The position numbers were made by a program, and so were the translations under genes. From Spirochaetaceae bacterium (GTDB taxonomy: Bacteria; Spirochaetota; Spirochaetia; Treponematales; Rectinemataceae), in contig JANXYQ010000008.1 of assembly GCA_025355995.1 (NCBI GenBank), positions 1 through 64,000 on the forward strand: 64,000 nucleotides of DNA, written 5' to 3'. Positions 41,990 to 49,984 of the stretch are shown one piece after another. The notes below the pieces were generated by a model. It did not search any database. It was not told the DNA's origin and saw only the letters and a list, made by a program, of their open reading frames with translations. Numbering within the stretch: position 1 is the first letter of the stretch; the number at the start of each line of letters is the position of its first letter.

Positions 41990-42874
41990 CTAGCCTAGCT
42001 GGGAGCGCACGAGCGCCGCGAATATGGCCGCGACCGCGACGAAGCTGAGCGCGGACACCGCGCCCGCCGCCACGTTGCCCTGCCGCGAGACCTCGTCGGC
42101 CAGGTCCGCCTTGGGAAGGAGGACGAGGGCCGATAGGGCGCGGGCGGCCGCGAGCAGCACGAGGCCGCAGGCGCCGACCGCGACCGTCACGAGGAGCTCG
42201 GCGCCTATGTCGCTTCCCGCGCCGGCGAGGGCGGCCTGCAGGACGAGGCCGGCGGCCGCGAAGAAGCCGCCGACGCTGATTCCCGCGGCGGTGTTCTTGC
42301 CCGCGCCCAGGCTCTTGACGGCGTCGAAGCGGGCGATTGCCTTGTAGAGGAGCCAGGATAGGAGGAGGAAGACCTGACCGGCCGCCCAGTAGACCGCGAT
42401 GTCGAGGAGTTCGAGGAGGTAGGAGTCGCTCCGCCCCTGCATGACGCCGGCGATGACGAAGCCGTTGGCGACGAGGAGGCCGGCGAAGGCGAAACCCGCG
42501 CCGAGGTTGCGCTCGGCGACGATCTGGGAGTCGAGCCTGAGGCCCGGGAGGATGAGCTTCCCGCCCAGCGCCATGCTGACGCGCATCAGGATTATAGCCG
42601 CCAGGCCCGAGGTGCCGAGGTCGAGCACGTTGTCGAGCAGCGAGGGCCCGAGGTTGGAGAAGGCCCCGGCGAGGGCTACGGCGAGGCCGAGCATGTATCC
42701 TACGAAGAGCACCCCGAAAGCCGGGTTGTCCTTCTGCGTCAACTCCTCGTCGTCCTTGATGCCAGGCGTCGAGAGGTCGAATACGAATTTTCCCAGGAAG
42801 AATAGGACGAGGGCCGCGGCGAAGTAGGGGACGATCCCCAGCATCGCGGCGAAGGCGGATACCATCGAGGGCAT
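41990..42874 (-). CDS. DUF350-family (two-repeat) integral membrane protein
   Basis: A 294-residue protein with about eight transmembrane helices in two repeats of the DUF350/UPF0719 type. The first carries NPAFGVLFVGYMLGLAVALAG near residue 55. The second carries KNTAAGISVGGFFAAAGLVL near residue 180. Function is unknown; such proteins cluster with DUF4178 proteins and often with membrane-stress genes in other bacteria. It is the first gene of the three-gene unit ending at 40535. Confidence 0.75.
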   Translation of the reverse strand: MPSMVSAFAAMLGIVPYFAAALVLFFLGKFVFDLSTPGIKDDEELTQKDNPAFGVLFVGYMLGLAVALAGAFSNLGPSLLDNVLDLGTSGLAAIILMRVSMALGGKLILPGLRLDSQIVAERNLGAGFAFAGLLVANGFVIAGVMQGRSDSYLLELLDIAVYWAAGQVFLLLSWLLYKAIARFDAVKSLGAGKNTAAGISVGGFFAAAGLVLQAALAGAGSDIGAELLVTVAVGACGLVLLAAARALSALVLLPKADLADEVSRQGNVAAGAVSALSFVAVAAIFAALVRSQLG

Positions 42875-42956
42875 TGCAAGCTCCTGGCGCGCCGGCGTGG
42901 TGTGGGGAAGCCGTAGCCTTCCCCCAACTGACCCGGCAACTAAACATCAGTGACTG

Positions 42957-42992
42957 CGCCTAAAAACCTAGGCTTCGCGGGGGTTTTTGGCG
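42957..42992 (-). terminator. A/T-rich hairpin after the antiporter gene
   Basis: CGCC-T-AAAAACC (42957-42968) pairs with GGTTTTTGGCG (42982-42992) with one bulged base, forming an 11-bp stem with an A/T-rich centre. It lies 130 bp past the end of the minus-strand antiporter gene and could stop its transcription. It also lies about 80 bp upstream of the DUF350 start. The rest of 42875-43123 holds no gene. Confidence 0.55.
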
Positions 42993-43123
42993 CACAACCG
43001 CATGAATAATTGCCGGATCAGCGAATCCCGGCGAATGCGCTCGGTCGCAAATATACTCAGTTTCGGAGACCCGAGGAAAGTGGCAGGAGGGATAACGAGG
43101 AATTTGTTATAGTGGGCTATCGC

Positions 43124-45601
43124 TCAACGCGCCTTGCCATCCTCGCCGCCGTCGAGATCCAGCCGTTCGGCGATACGCCCTCCCTTGAGCAGCCTGGCGA
43201 TCTCCCCGAGGATCTTGAGGTGCTCCTCGGGGCTCTGGGAGGCAGGCGCGCAGAGCAGGACCACGAGGCGGGCGGGCGACTCGATGGACAGCAGGTGCAG
43301 GCCCTCCCGGCAGGCGCCGAAGAAGACCAGGGGCTCCGTCGCCTCCTCGACGTGGGCATGGAGGAGGAGGACTCCCGGCTCGAGCTCGATGGGCTGCTTT
43401 TGGGCGATGTCGGTGAACACCGCGGCGAGCCGCGCGAGGGCCTTCTTGTCCGAGTCGAAATGGCTGCGCAGGAGCTCGCGTATCGCGTCGTTGATCGAGG
43501 TCTCGCTCATCCGGGGCTTGACCCTGCCCGACGCCAAGGCACGCTCGAAGATGTCGCCCGCGAGGCCCTTCTCGTCCATGGGACCCGAACCGACCGCCGC
43601 GTCGACGCCCTCGGGAAGGTAGAAGAGGAGCATCGGCAAGTCGGGCCTCTCCTCGCCGATCCGGTGGGGAAGCTTCTCGACCGCCGGGTGCCAGGCGGCC
43701 TCGCCCGGCCTCGCGCTGAAGAGGACGAAGGCCTGGGAGGCCGATCCCTGGGCGCCCAGGACCTGGGCGAAGGTCTTCCAGGAGTCCATCTCGACCACCT
43801 GGGCGTGCAGGCGCGAGCGGACGGAACCCATGGCCTCGATCACAGCGGGGCCGTTGGGCCTCTGGGCGTAGACGGTCAGGCGGGCGCCCGTCTGCGAGAC
43901 CAGGTTCGCGAGGTAGGCGAGGCCCCTGCGGAATCCCGGGTGCCGCTCGACGAGCGGGGGAAGCATGAGGATGACCTGCGACACGTTGTTCAGGGGCCTG
44001 GTTATCCGCGCGACGACGACTAGCTCAGTAGCCCCGCGGATGACCTGCTCGATCGCGCTGCCGAAGAAGGCGTGCGCCAGCTTCGGGGCCTTGTTCCACC
44101 CGATCACTATGGCGCCCGCCCGGTCCTCGAGCGAGGCCTGGATGATCCCCTCGGATACGTTGACGCTCACCCTCGTCGCCGGGATCACGGGCACGCCGGC
44201 GGACACGCCCTGGACGACCGCCTGGGCCAGGCTGTTCTCGGCCTTGGCGATCTCCAGCCGCGTGTTGGCGGATTCCGGCACGACCGCTACCGGGTAGACC
44301 GGCTCCTCGCTCCGCTTGGCGCGGAGGAGGAAGGCGAGGGCGAGGAGGTCGCGGATCGACGAGGGGTTGGAAATGGCTACCAGCACGCGCTCGAGGGAGC
44401 GGTCCGAGTGGGTTTGGCGATCCTCGCAGGCGGCGGCGAGGCGCTTCCCCGCTCGCTGGGTGGCTAGGGGACCGACGAAGCAGCTCGCGATGATGAGGAA
44501 GATCGCCCCGTTGAGGACCGATTGGCTGAAGAGCCCCAGCTTGTAGCCGACCAGGGCGGCGGCGAGGACCGCGGCCGCGTGGTTGACCGAGAGGCCGAAG
44601 AGCATGTGCCTCTCGTCCCTTCGATAGCCGAGGATCAGGCCGGCCCCGCTGGCGGCCAGCCACTTCGAGGCGATGTTGAGGGCGACCATCGCGAGGGCGA
44701 CGCCCAGGGCGGCGACGCTCCCGAACACGGCGGTGGGGTCGGCGAGCACGCCGATGTACACCATGAAGAAGGGCACGAAGAGGGCGTCGCCGACGAATTT
44801 CACGCGATTCATGAGCACGCCCGACTCGGGTATGAAGCGGTTCAGGAGTAGGCCGGCCAGGAAGGCGCCGATTATCGGCTCCAGGCCGGCGAGGCGGGCG
44901 GTGAAGGCGCAGATGAAGACGAGGGCGATAACGAACACGAACTCGATGGTCCCGTCGGGCTTCACCTTGCGGAAGAAGAGCTCGGCGGCCTTGGGGAGAA
45001 GGAGGACCGATAGCAGGGCCCAGACCACTACGGCGCCGAGCATCTTCCCCCAGGTCAGCCAATCGCCTCCGTCGTGCGAGACGCGGGCCACGACCGCGAG
45101 GATGCCCATCGTGGTCGTGTCGGTGAGGATGACGGCGCTGACCGCGGCGACGACGGAGCGCTGTCGCGTCAAGCCGAGCTTCGAGACTATCGGATAGGGG
45201 ACCAGCGTGTAGGAAGAGAATACGCAACCGAACAGGACCGCCGAGAGTATGCCCATCCCGAAGAGGGAAAGTCCCGTGGCGATCCCGACGGCGAAGGGCA
45301 GGCCGAAGGTGAAGGCGTAGAAGACGAGCGAGGACCTGCGCTCGCGCCGCAGCTGGGCTATGTCTATCTCGGCCCCCGCCACGAAGAAGACGTACATGAG
45401 GCCTATGGTGCCGAGGAACTCGATGGCCGAGTCCTTGGCGATGAGGTTGAGCGCGTGGGGACCGACTAAGACTCCCGCGAGGGCGAGCCCGACGATGCCC
45501 GGCAGGCGAATCCGCTCGGCCAGGAAGGGCGCCACGAGGATTATCACGAGCACGAGGGAGAAAATGCCCGCGGGGTCCGATATCGGAAGGGTAAAAGACA
45601 T
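43124..45601 (-). CDS. CPA2-type cation:proton antiporter fused to Usp-like and EIIA-like domains
   Basis: An 825-residue protein. Residues about 10-390 hold 12-13 membrane helices of the Na+/H+ or K+/H+ exchanger (CPA2) type (LAERIRLPGIVGLALAGVLVGP, GLMYVFFVAGAEIDIAQL). Residues about 400-690 look like two UspA-like nucleotide-binding domains (ERVLVAISNP, DRAGAIVIGWNKAP). Residues about 690-815 resemble PTS EIIA type-2 (SINDAIRELL, PGVLLLHAHVEE with His 748/750). The EIIA part could be phosphorylatable and regulate transport (inference). The ATG at 45601 is chosen because it starts just before the first helix; the upstream frame lacks a membrane pattern. Confidence 0.85.
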   Translation of the reverse strand: MSFTLPISDPAGIFSLVLVIILVAPFLAERIRLPGIVGLALAGVLVGPHALNLIAKDSAIEFLGTIGLMYVFFVAGAEIDIAQLRRERRSSLVFYAFTFGLPFAVGIATGLSLFGMGILSAVLFGCVFSSYTLVPYPIVSKLGLTRQRSVVAAVSAVILTDTTTMGILAVVARVSHDGGDWLTWGKMLGAVVVWALLSVLLLPKAAELFFRKVKPDGTIEFVFVIALVFICAFTARLAGLEPIIGAFLAGLLLNRFIPESGVLMNRVKFVGDALFVPFFMVYIGVLADPTAVFGSVAALGVALAMVALNIASKWLAASGAGLILGYRRDERHMLFGLSVNHAAAVLAAALVGYKLGLFSQSVLNGAIFLIIASCFVGPLATQRAGKRLAAACEDRQTHSDRSLERVLVAISNPSSIRDLLALAFLLRAKRSEEPVYPVAVVPESANTRLEIAKAENSLAQAVVQGVSAGVPVIPATRVSVNVSEGIIQASLEDRAGAIVIGWNKAPKLAHAFFGSAIEQVIRGATELVVVARITRPLNNVSQVILMLPPLVERHPGFRRGLAYLANLVSQTGARLTVYAQRPNGPAVIEAMGSVRSRLHAQVVEMDSWKTFAQVLGAQGSASQAFVLFSARPGEAAWHPAVEKLPHRIGEERPDLPMLLFYLPEGVDAAVGSGPMDEKGLAGDIFERALASGRVKPRMSETSINDAIRELLRSHFDSDKKALARLAAVFTDIAQKQPIELEPGVLLLHAHVEEATEPLVFFGACREGLHLLSIESPARLVVLLCAPASQSPEEHLKILGEIARLLKGGRIAERLDLDGGEDGKAR

Positions 45602-45694
45602 TCCCTTGATTCTATGGCGGATATCGCGTCGAGGCAAGGAGCTTCCATAATTCACTCGGTAGAGGGATAATGCCGCGAGCGAAAAGGAGGCATC

Positions 45695-45898
45695 ATGTCG
45701 AACGATTCCTATGGACGCAGGGGCGGCGCCGCCGCTAACGGGGCTTCCGGCGGCCTGTACGGCCTCGGCCTCATCGGCGCGGCCGTCTATTTCATCGGCC
45801 ACGCCGCGACCTTCTGGCTGGGGGTGCTGGGTTTCCTGAAGGCCCTGGTCTGGCCGGCCTTCGTCGTCTACGAGCTCATGAAGCACCTGGGGATGTAG
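45695..45898 (+). CDS. Small membrane protein
   Basis: A 67-residue protein. A polar Gly-rich N-terminus is followed by two hydrophobic segments (GLGLIGAAVYFIGHAATFWLGVLG and LVWPAFVVYELM). A strong AAGGAGG seven bases upstream of the ATG supports translation. It is divergent from the antiporter (93 bp) and convergent with murB. Function unknown. Confidence 0.7.
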   Translation: MSNDSYGRRGGAAANGASGGLYGLGLIGAAVYFIGHAATFWLGVLGFLKALVWPAFVVYELMKHLGM

Positions 45899-45916
45899 GG
45901 CCGGATCTCCGAGCTC

Positions 45917-46867
45917 TCAGAATTCCCCTACCATCAGCACCTCGCGCTCGAGCCTGGCGCCGAGCCGCTCGAGGGCCACGCCTTGCGCGAGCTCGATGAG
46001 GGACCGCATGTCGGCCCCGGTCGCGGTGCCCGCGTTGACGAAGATGTTGGCGTGCCATTGCGAGACCATCGCGTCCCCGACGCGCTTCCCGCGCAGGCCG
46101 AGGCGGTCGAGGATGACGCCGGTCGGCGCGCCGAGCGAGCGGTCGTTCTTGAAGACCGAGCCCGCCGAGGGCAGGCGGTAGTGCCCCTTGGCCTCGCGGT
46201 CTGCGCGGCGCTCGCGCATGACGCGCGCGATGCGCGGAACGGCCTCGTCGCCGGCGGGCGCCAGGCGGAAGGCCGCCTCCAGGACGAGCTCGCCGGCCGC
46301 CGGGCCGCCGGGCTGGTAGGGCGAGCGCTTGTAATCCCAGCCCGGCCCCGGGGCGGGGCGGCGGGCGACCCGGCCTAGGCCGGCGTCGAGGGAATCGACC
46401 CAGGCGAGCGTCCGCGAGATCTCCGCGTCGTAGCAGCGGGCGTTCATGAACACGGCACCGCCGACCGAGCCCGGCATGCCCGCGAAATCCTCGAGGCCGC
46501 CCAAGCCCCGGCCGAGTGCCTCGAGGCAGAGCTCGTCCATGGGGAGCCCGCAGCCCGCGACGAGGATGGGCGAGCTTTCCGGCCCGCGCTCGAGCCTCGA
46601 CGTGCGGAGGCGCGAGGTATCCATCACGAGGCCCCGGATGCCCCCGTCCCCGACGAGGACGTTCGCGCCGCCGCCGAGGACGAAGAGGGGCAGGCCTTCG
46701 GCGCGGGCGGCCGCAAGGAGCGCGGCCGCGGCCGCCGCGTCCTCCGGGACGAGGTAGGCGTCGGCGGGGCCGCCGATCCGAAAAGTCGTGTGGAGGGACA
46801 TCGGCTCACCCCATGTAACCTTCGCCCTTATATTGATTTTTTGTATGAAGTCACTTAGTGTGGGCAT
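45917..46867 (-). CDS. murB: UDP-N-acetylenolpyruvoylglucosamine reductase
   Basis: A 316-residue type II MurB, the FAD/NADPH enzyme that makes UDP-MurNAc in peptidoglycan synthesis. It has PMSLHTTFRIGGPADAYLV, the FAD-binding LFVLGGGANVLVGDGGIRG and GLEDFAGMPGSVGGAVFMNA. YKRSPYQPG is the type IIb loop, with PSAGSVFKND and HANIFVNAGTATG later. Length is normal. It is divergent from cysS with only 35 bp between starts. The N-terminal 22 residues before the HTTFRIGG core contain AT-rich codons, but similar extensions exist in treponemal MurB, so the first ATG is kept. Confidence 0.95.
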   Translation of the reverse strand: MPTLSDFIQKINIRAKVTWGEPMSLHTTFRIGGPADAYLVPEDAAAAAALLAAARAEGLPLFVLGGGANVLVGDGGIRGLVMDTSRLRTSRLERGPESSPILVAGCGLPMDELCLEALGRGLGGLEDFAGMPGSVGGAVFMNARCYDAEISRTLAWVDSLDAGLGRVARRPAPGPGWDYKRSPYQPGGPAAGELVLEAAFRLAPAGDEAVPRIARVMRERRADREAKGHYRLPSAGSVFKNDRSLGAPTGVILDRLGLRGKRVGDAMVSQWHANIFVNAGTATGADMRSLIELAQGVALERLGARLEREVLMVGEF

Positions 46868-46902
46868 GAGCCGATACTACCCGCTGCACCCGGAGGCAGT
46901 CC

Positions 46903-48330
46903 ATGCCCGCACTACGCCTGTATAACACCCTCGGCCGCGAGCTCCAGGAGTTCAAGCCCCTCGAGCCCGGCAAGGTCGGCTTCTACGGCTGCGGCCCCAC
47001 CGTCTACGATTACGCCCACATCGGCAACCTCCGGGCCTACGTCCTCCACGACACCCTCGTCCGCAGCCTCCGCTTCCTCGGCTACGAGGTGAAGCACGTG
47101 ATGAACATCACCGACGTCGGCCACCTCTCCGGGGACCTCGACACCGGCGAGGACGTGATGCTCAAACGGGCGCAGGAGCGGGGCAAGTCGCCCTACGAGA
47201 TCGCCGAGTTCTATACCGAGGCCTTTTTCAAGGATACCGGGAGGCTGAACGTCCGGCGTCCCGACGTGGTCTGCAAGGCCACCGAGCACGTCCAGGAGAT
47301 GATCGCGCTGATCAAGCGCATCGAGGCCAATGGCTTCACCTACCAGTCCGGGGGCAATCTCTATTTCGACGTGACCAAGTTCCCTAAATACGGCGAGCTC
47401 GCCCTCATCAAGCTGGAGGACCTCAAGGCAGGCGCCCGCGTGGAGGTGGATCCCAACAAGCGCAATCCCGCCGACTTCGCGCTCTGGTTCACCAAATCCA
47501 AGTTCGAGAACCAGGCGATGATCTGGGAGAGCCCCTGGGGCCGCGGCTACCCCGGCTGGCATATCGAGTGCTCGGCCATGAGCATGAAGTACCTGGGCGA
47601 GCAGTTCGACATCCACGCTGGAGGGATCGATCACATCCCCATCCACCATACGAACGAGATTGCCCAGAGCGAGGCCGCGACAGGCCGCAAGTGGGTTAAT
47701 TATTGGCTTCACAACGAGTTCCTTATCACTTCGAGCGGCAAAATGGCCAAGTCGAAGGGCGGCTTCCTCACCCTCCAAACCCTCGTCGACGCCGGCTACC
47801 ATCCGCTCGACTACCGGTATTTCCTCCTGGGCGCGCACTATCGGTCCCAGCTGCAGTTTTCCTACGAGGCCCTGGACTCGGCCAAGGCCTCCCGCAGGTC
47901 CCTGGTCGACACGATCATAGCGCTCAAGGAAAAGCTGGGAACGGCGTCGCCGGCGGCCTCCCTCGGACCCAAGGCGAAGAGTTATATGGAAGCTTTCACC
48001 GCGCATCTCTGCCAGGACCTAGCGACGCCCCGCGCCATCGCCGAGCTCTGGGGTCTGGTTCGAGACAACGACCTTCCCCCGGCGGAAGCCTTGGCGGCCG
48101 CCAATGAGATGGACGGGGTCCTCGGCCTCGACCTCTCCAAGTCCGAGCGCGCCGCGTCGGCGACGGCGGACCCGGCACTCGCCTCCGAGATCGATGGCCT
48201 CGTGGCCGAGCGCGTAGCGGCCAAGCAAGCCAAGGACTGGGCCCGAGCGGACGCGATCAGGGCCGAACTCAAATCCAAGGGCGTCCTCCTCGAGGACTCC
48301 CCCGCCGGCACGACCTGGAGGCTCGAATGA
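46903..48330 (+). CDS. cysS: Cysteinyl-tRNA synthetase
   Basis: A 475-residue class Ia CysRS. The HIGH motif is in YDYAHIGNLRAYV (about residue 34), zinc ligands in FYGCGP and HIECSAM, and the KMSKS motif in GKMAKSKGGF (about 283). The C-terminal anticodon-binding region holds a helical DALR-like domain and ends KGVLLEDSPAGTTWRLE, the usual closing pattern. The ribosome site is GGAGG eight bases upstream. Confidence 0.97.
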   Translation: MPALRLYNTLGRELQEFKPLEPGKVGFYGCGPTVYDYAHIGNLRAYVLHDTLVRSLRFLGYEVKHVMNITDVGHLSGDLDTGEDVMLKRAQERGKSPYEIAEFYTEAFFKDTGRLNVRRPDVVCKATEHVQEMIALIKRIEANGFTYQSGGNLYFDVTKFPKYGELALIKLEDLKAGARVEVDPNKRNPADFALWFTKSKFENQAMIWESPWGRGYPGWHIECSAMSMKYLGEQFDIHAGGIDHIPIHHTNEIAQSEAATGRKWVNYWLHNEFLITSSGKMAKSKGGFLTLQTLVDAGYHPLDYRYFLLGAHYRSQLQFSYEALDSAKASRRSLVDTIIALKEKLGTASPAASLGPKAKSYMEAFTAHLCQDLATPRAIAELWGLVRDNDLPPAEALAAANEMDGVLGLDLSKSERAASATADPALASEIDGLVAERVAAKQAKDWARADAIRAELKSKGVLLEDSPAGTTWRLE

Positions 48331-48367
48331 GCCCCTCGGTCCGAGCGTAACCCGAGGGTCGCGGGAA

Positions 48368-48901
48368 TTGTTTTCAAGTAGCGGCCCTCCGGGCCCCGAG
48401 GACATCCGTCGCCTCTACGACGCTGTCGCCCCCCTCCTCCTTCGGATAACCGCTCGCATAGCCGGCAGTTCGGAGGCGGCCGAGGACATCGTCCACGACG
48501 CCTTCGCGCGCCTGGTCGAGAAGGCCATTCCCTTCCCGACCATCGATGACGCCAAGTACTGGCTCATACGGGTCGCGAAGAACGGCGCCCTCAATTACGC
48601 GAAGCGTAAGGGCCGGGAGGCGAAAGCCTACGAGCGCTGGTGGCGGGGCGAGAAGGAGAGCTCCGGGGGCGCCGACGAGGTCGTCCTCAGGAGCGAGTCC
48701 GCTGAGGAGCTGAAGCGGGGGCTGGAGTCCCTTCCGGAGGGCCTCAAGGCGGTCCTGGTTCTAAAGGAGTACGGCGGCTTGAACTACAAGGAGATAGGTC
48801 GCGCGCTCGGTATCAGCGAGGGTAACGTCAAGGTCCGCGCTTTCAGGGCCCGCGAAGCCCTGTTCGCCAAGCTCGGGGAGGGTTCCAAGAATGTGTCCTG
48901 A
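48368..48901 (+). CDS. ECF-type sigma factor
   Basis: A 177-residue extracytoplasmic-function sigma factor. Region 2 is at about residues 15-80 (AEDIVHDAFARLVEKAIPF, then DDAKYWLIRVAKNGALNYAKRK). Region 4.2 is at about 125-170 (LPEGLKAVLVLKEYGGLNYKEIGRALGISEGNVKVRAFRAREAL). The start is TTG 48368; no better start was found. The 3' end overlaps the anti-sigma gene by 11 bp. It heads a four-gene overlapping operon and should be controlled by that anti-sigma protein. Confidence 0.9.
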   Translation: MFSSSGPPGPEDIRRLYDAVAPLLLRITARIAGSSEAAEDIVHDAFARLVEKAIPFPTIDDAKYWLIRVAKNGALNYAKRKGREAKAYERWWRGEKESSGGADEVVLRSESAEELKRGLESLPEGLKAVLVLKEYGGLNYKEIGRALGISEGNVKVRAFRAREALFAKLGEGSKNVS

Positions 48902-49484
48902 CCGCGATCTCGTTTCCGCCTACGTCGACGGCGAAGTGCCGAGTCCCTGGCGCGAGCGCCTCGAGGAGCACTTCGGCTCCTGCGCGGATTGTGCCGCCCT
49001 CGCAGCGAGCTACGCGAGGCTCGGGCAGAGGCTTACGTCCGAGCTCGACCCGGACGAGGACGAGGCGCTCCAACGAGGGCGCTCCCGGCTCGACTCCCTC
49101 CTCCAGGGCCTCGCTCCCGGCGGCGAGCCTCGCGTCGAGGCGCGCCCGGCTCGGCCCCGCTACGTCAACCTTCCCCTGCCCCTCGCCGCCGCCGCCGCCC
49201 TCCTCGTGCTACTCCTGAGCGGGGCGACCGCCCTCCTCGCCCTCCGGCCGAGCAAGGCCGCCGAGATCCGGACCGTCGCCTCCGGCGAGATCAGCCCGCT
49301 CGGCTCCCAGGCTCAGCCCGCCAGCATGGACGAGCTCCTCCGCTATCTCGACGCTCGCGACGGGCAGGTGACGCTGACCATCAACCTGCCGACCGGAGCG
49401 ACCTTCGGCAGCGCGGGCAAGCCCGTGATAATGCGCTCCGGCCAAGCCGTCAGCGGGACGCCCGTGGGGGGAAGCTCCCCTTGA
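48891..49484 (+). CDS. Zinc-finger (ZAS) anti-sigma factor
   Basis: A 197-residue membrane-spanning anti-sigma factor. The N-terminal ZAS domain is visible: LVSAYVDGEVPSPWRERLEEHF followed by HFGSCADC, giving H-x3-C-x2-C. One transmembrane helix (LPLAAAAALLVLLLSGATALLAL, about 85-110) follows a linker. The periplasmic part is about 85 residues (ITINLPTGATFGSAGKPVIM). It should hold the upstream ECF sigma at the membrane until an envelope signal releases it. Overlaps at both ends indicate one mRNA. Confidence 0.88.
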   Translation: MCPDRDLVSAYVDGEVPSPWRERLEEHFGSCADCAALAASYARLGQRLTSELDPDEDEALQRGRSRLDSLLQGLAPGGEPRVEARPARPRYVNLPLPLAAAAALLVLLLSGATALLALRPSKAAEIRTVASGEISPLGSQAQPASMDELLRYLDARDGQVTLTINLPTGATFGSAGKPVIMRSGQAVSGTPVGGSSP

Positions 49485-49984
49485 GACTGAAGCTAGCCTG
49501 CCTCGCCCTCGCCGGTTTCGCCTCCCTCCCCCTCGCCCTCGGGGCGCAGGGCATACCCGAGGCCCTGAAGGACAAGGCCCTGATCGTCAGGGTGGTGGCC
49601 GTCGTCTCCGCGGCCCCCGAGGCTTCGCCCGGACCTGCCCCCGCCGGTGAGCTCGTCGCGCCGAAGCCCTGGCAGGCGCAGAGCGCCAAGTATACGATGC
49701 CAGGCACTCCCGTCCCCTTCAAGCTCGTCGGATCCAACGTCGCGATAATCGTCCAGATCACTCCCTTCGAGCAGGATGACGGCAAGGGAGTCACCCTCAT
49801 CGCCCAGGGGCAGGTCTGGGTGCGGCCGGCCGAGGGCGGCCTCTCCTACCACACGACCATCGATACTTTGTCGGTGCTGTTCGGCGAGACGGTCCTCTTC
49901 TTCCCCCTAGGCCTCGGTCCCGAGGGCAGGGCGGCCATGCGGCTGGAGATATCCGTGGTCCGCGCCGCGGACGCGGATAAGTGA
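49481..49984 (+). CDS. Exported protein of the ECF operon, unknown function
   Basis: A 167-residue exported protein with a signal peptide (KLACLALAGFASLPLALGAQG). The mature part is beta-rich (IIVQITPFEQDDGKGVTLIAQGQVWV; LSYHTTIDTLSVLFGETVLFFPLG). The start is TTG 49481, overlapping the anti-sigma stop as TTGA, and its own stop overlaps the next GTG start. Coupling to the ECF/anti-sigma pair suggests an envelope-stress-related periplasmic role. No family recognised. Confidence 0.6.
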   Translation: MRLKLACLALAGFASLPLALGAQGIPEALKDKALIVRVVAVVSAAPEASPGPAPAGELVAPKPWQAQSAKYTMPGTPVPFKLVGSNVAIIVQITPFEQDDGKGVTLIAQGQVWVRPAEGGLSYHTTIDTLSVLFGETVLFFPLGLGPEGRAAMRLEISVVRAADADK

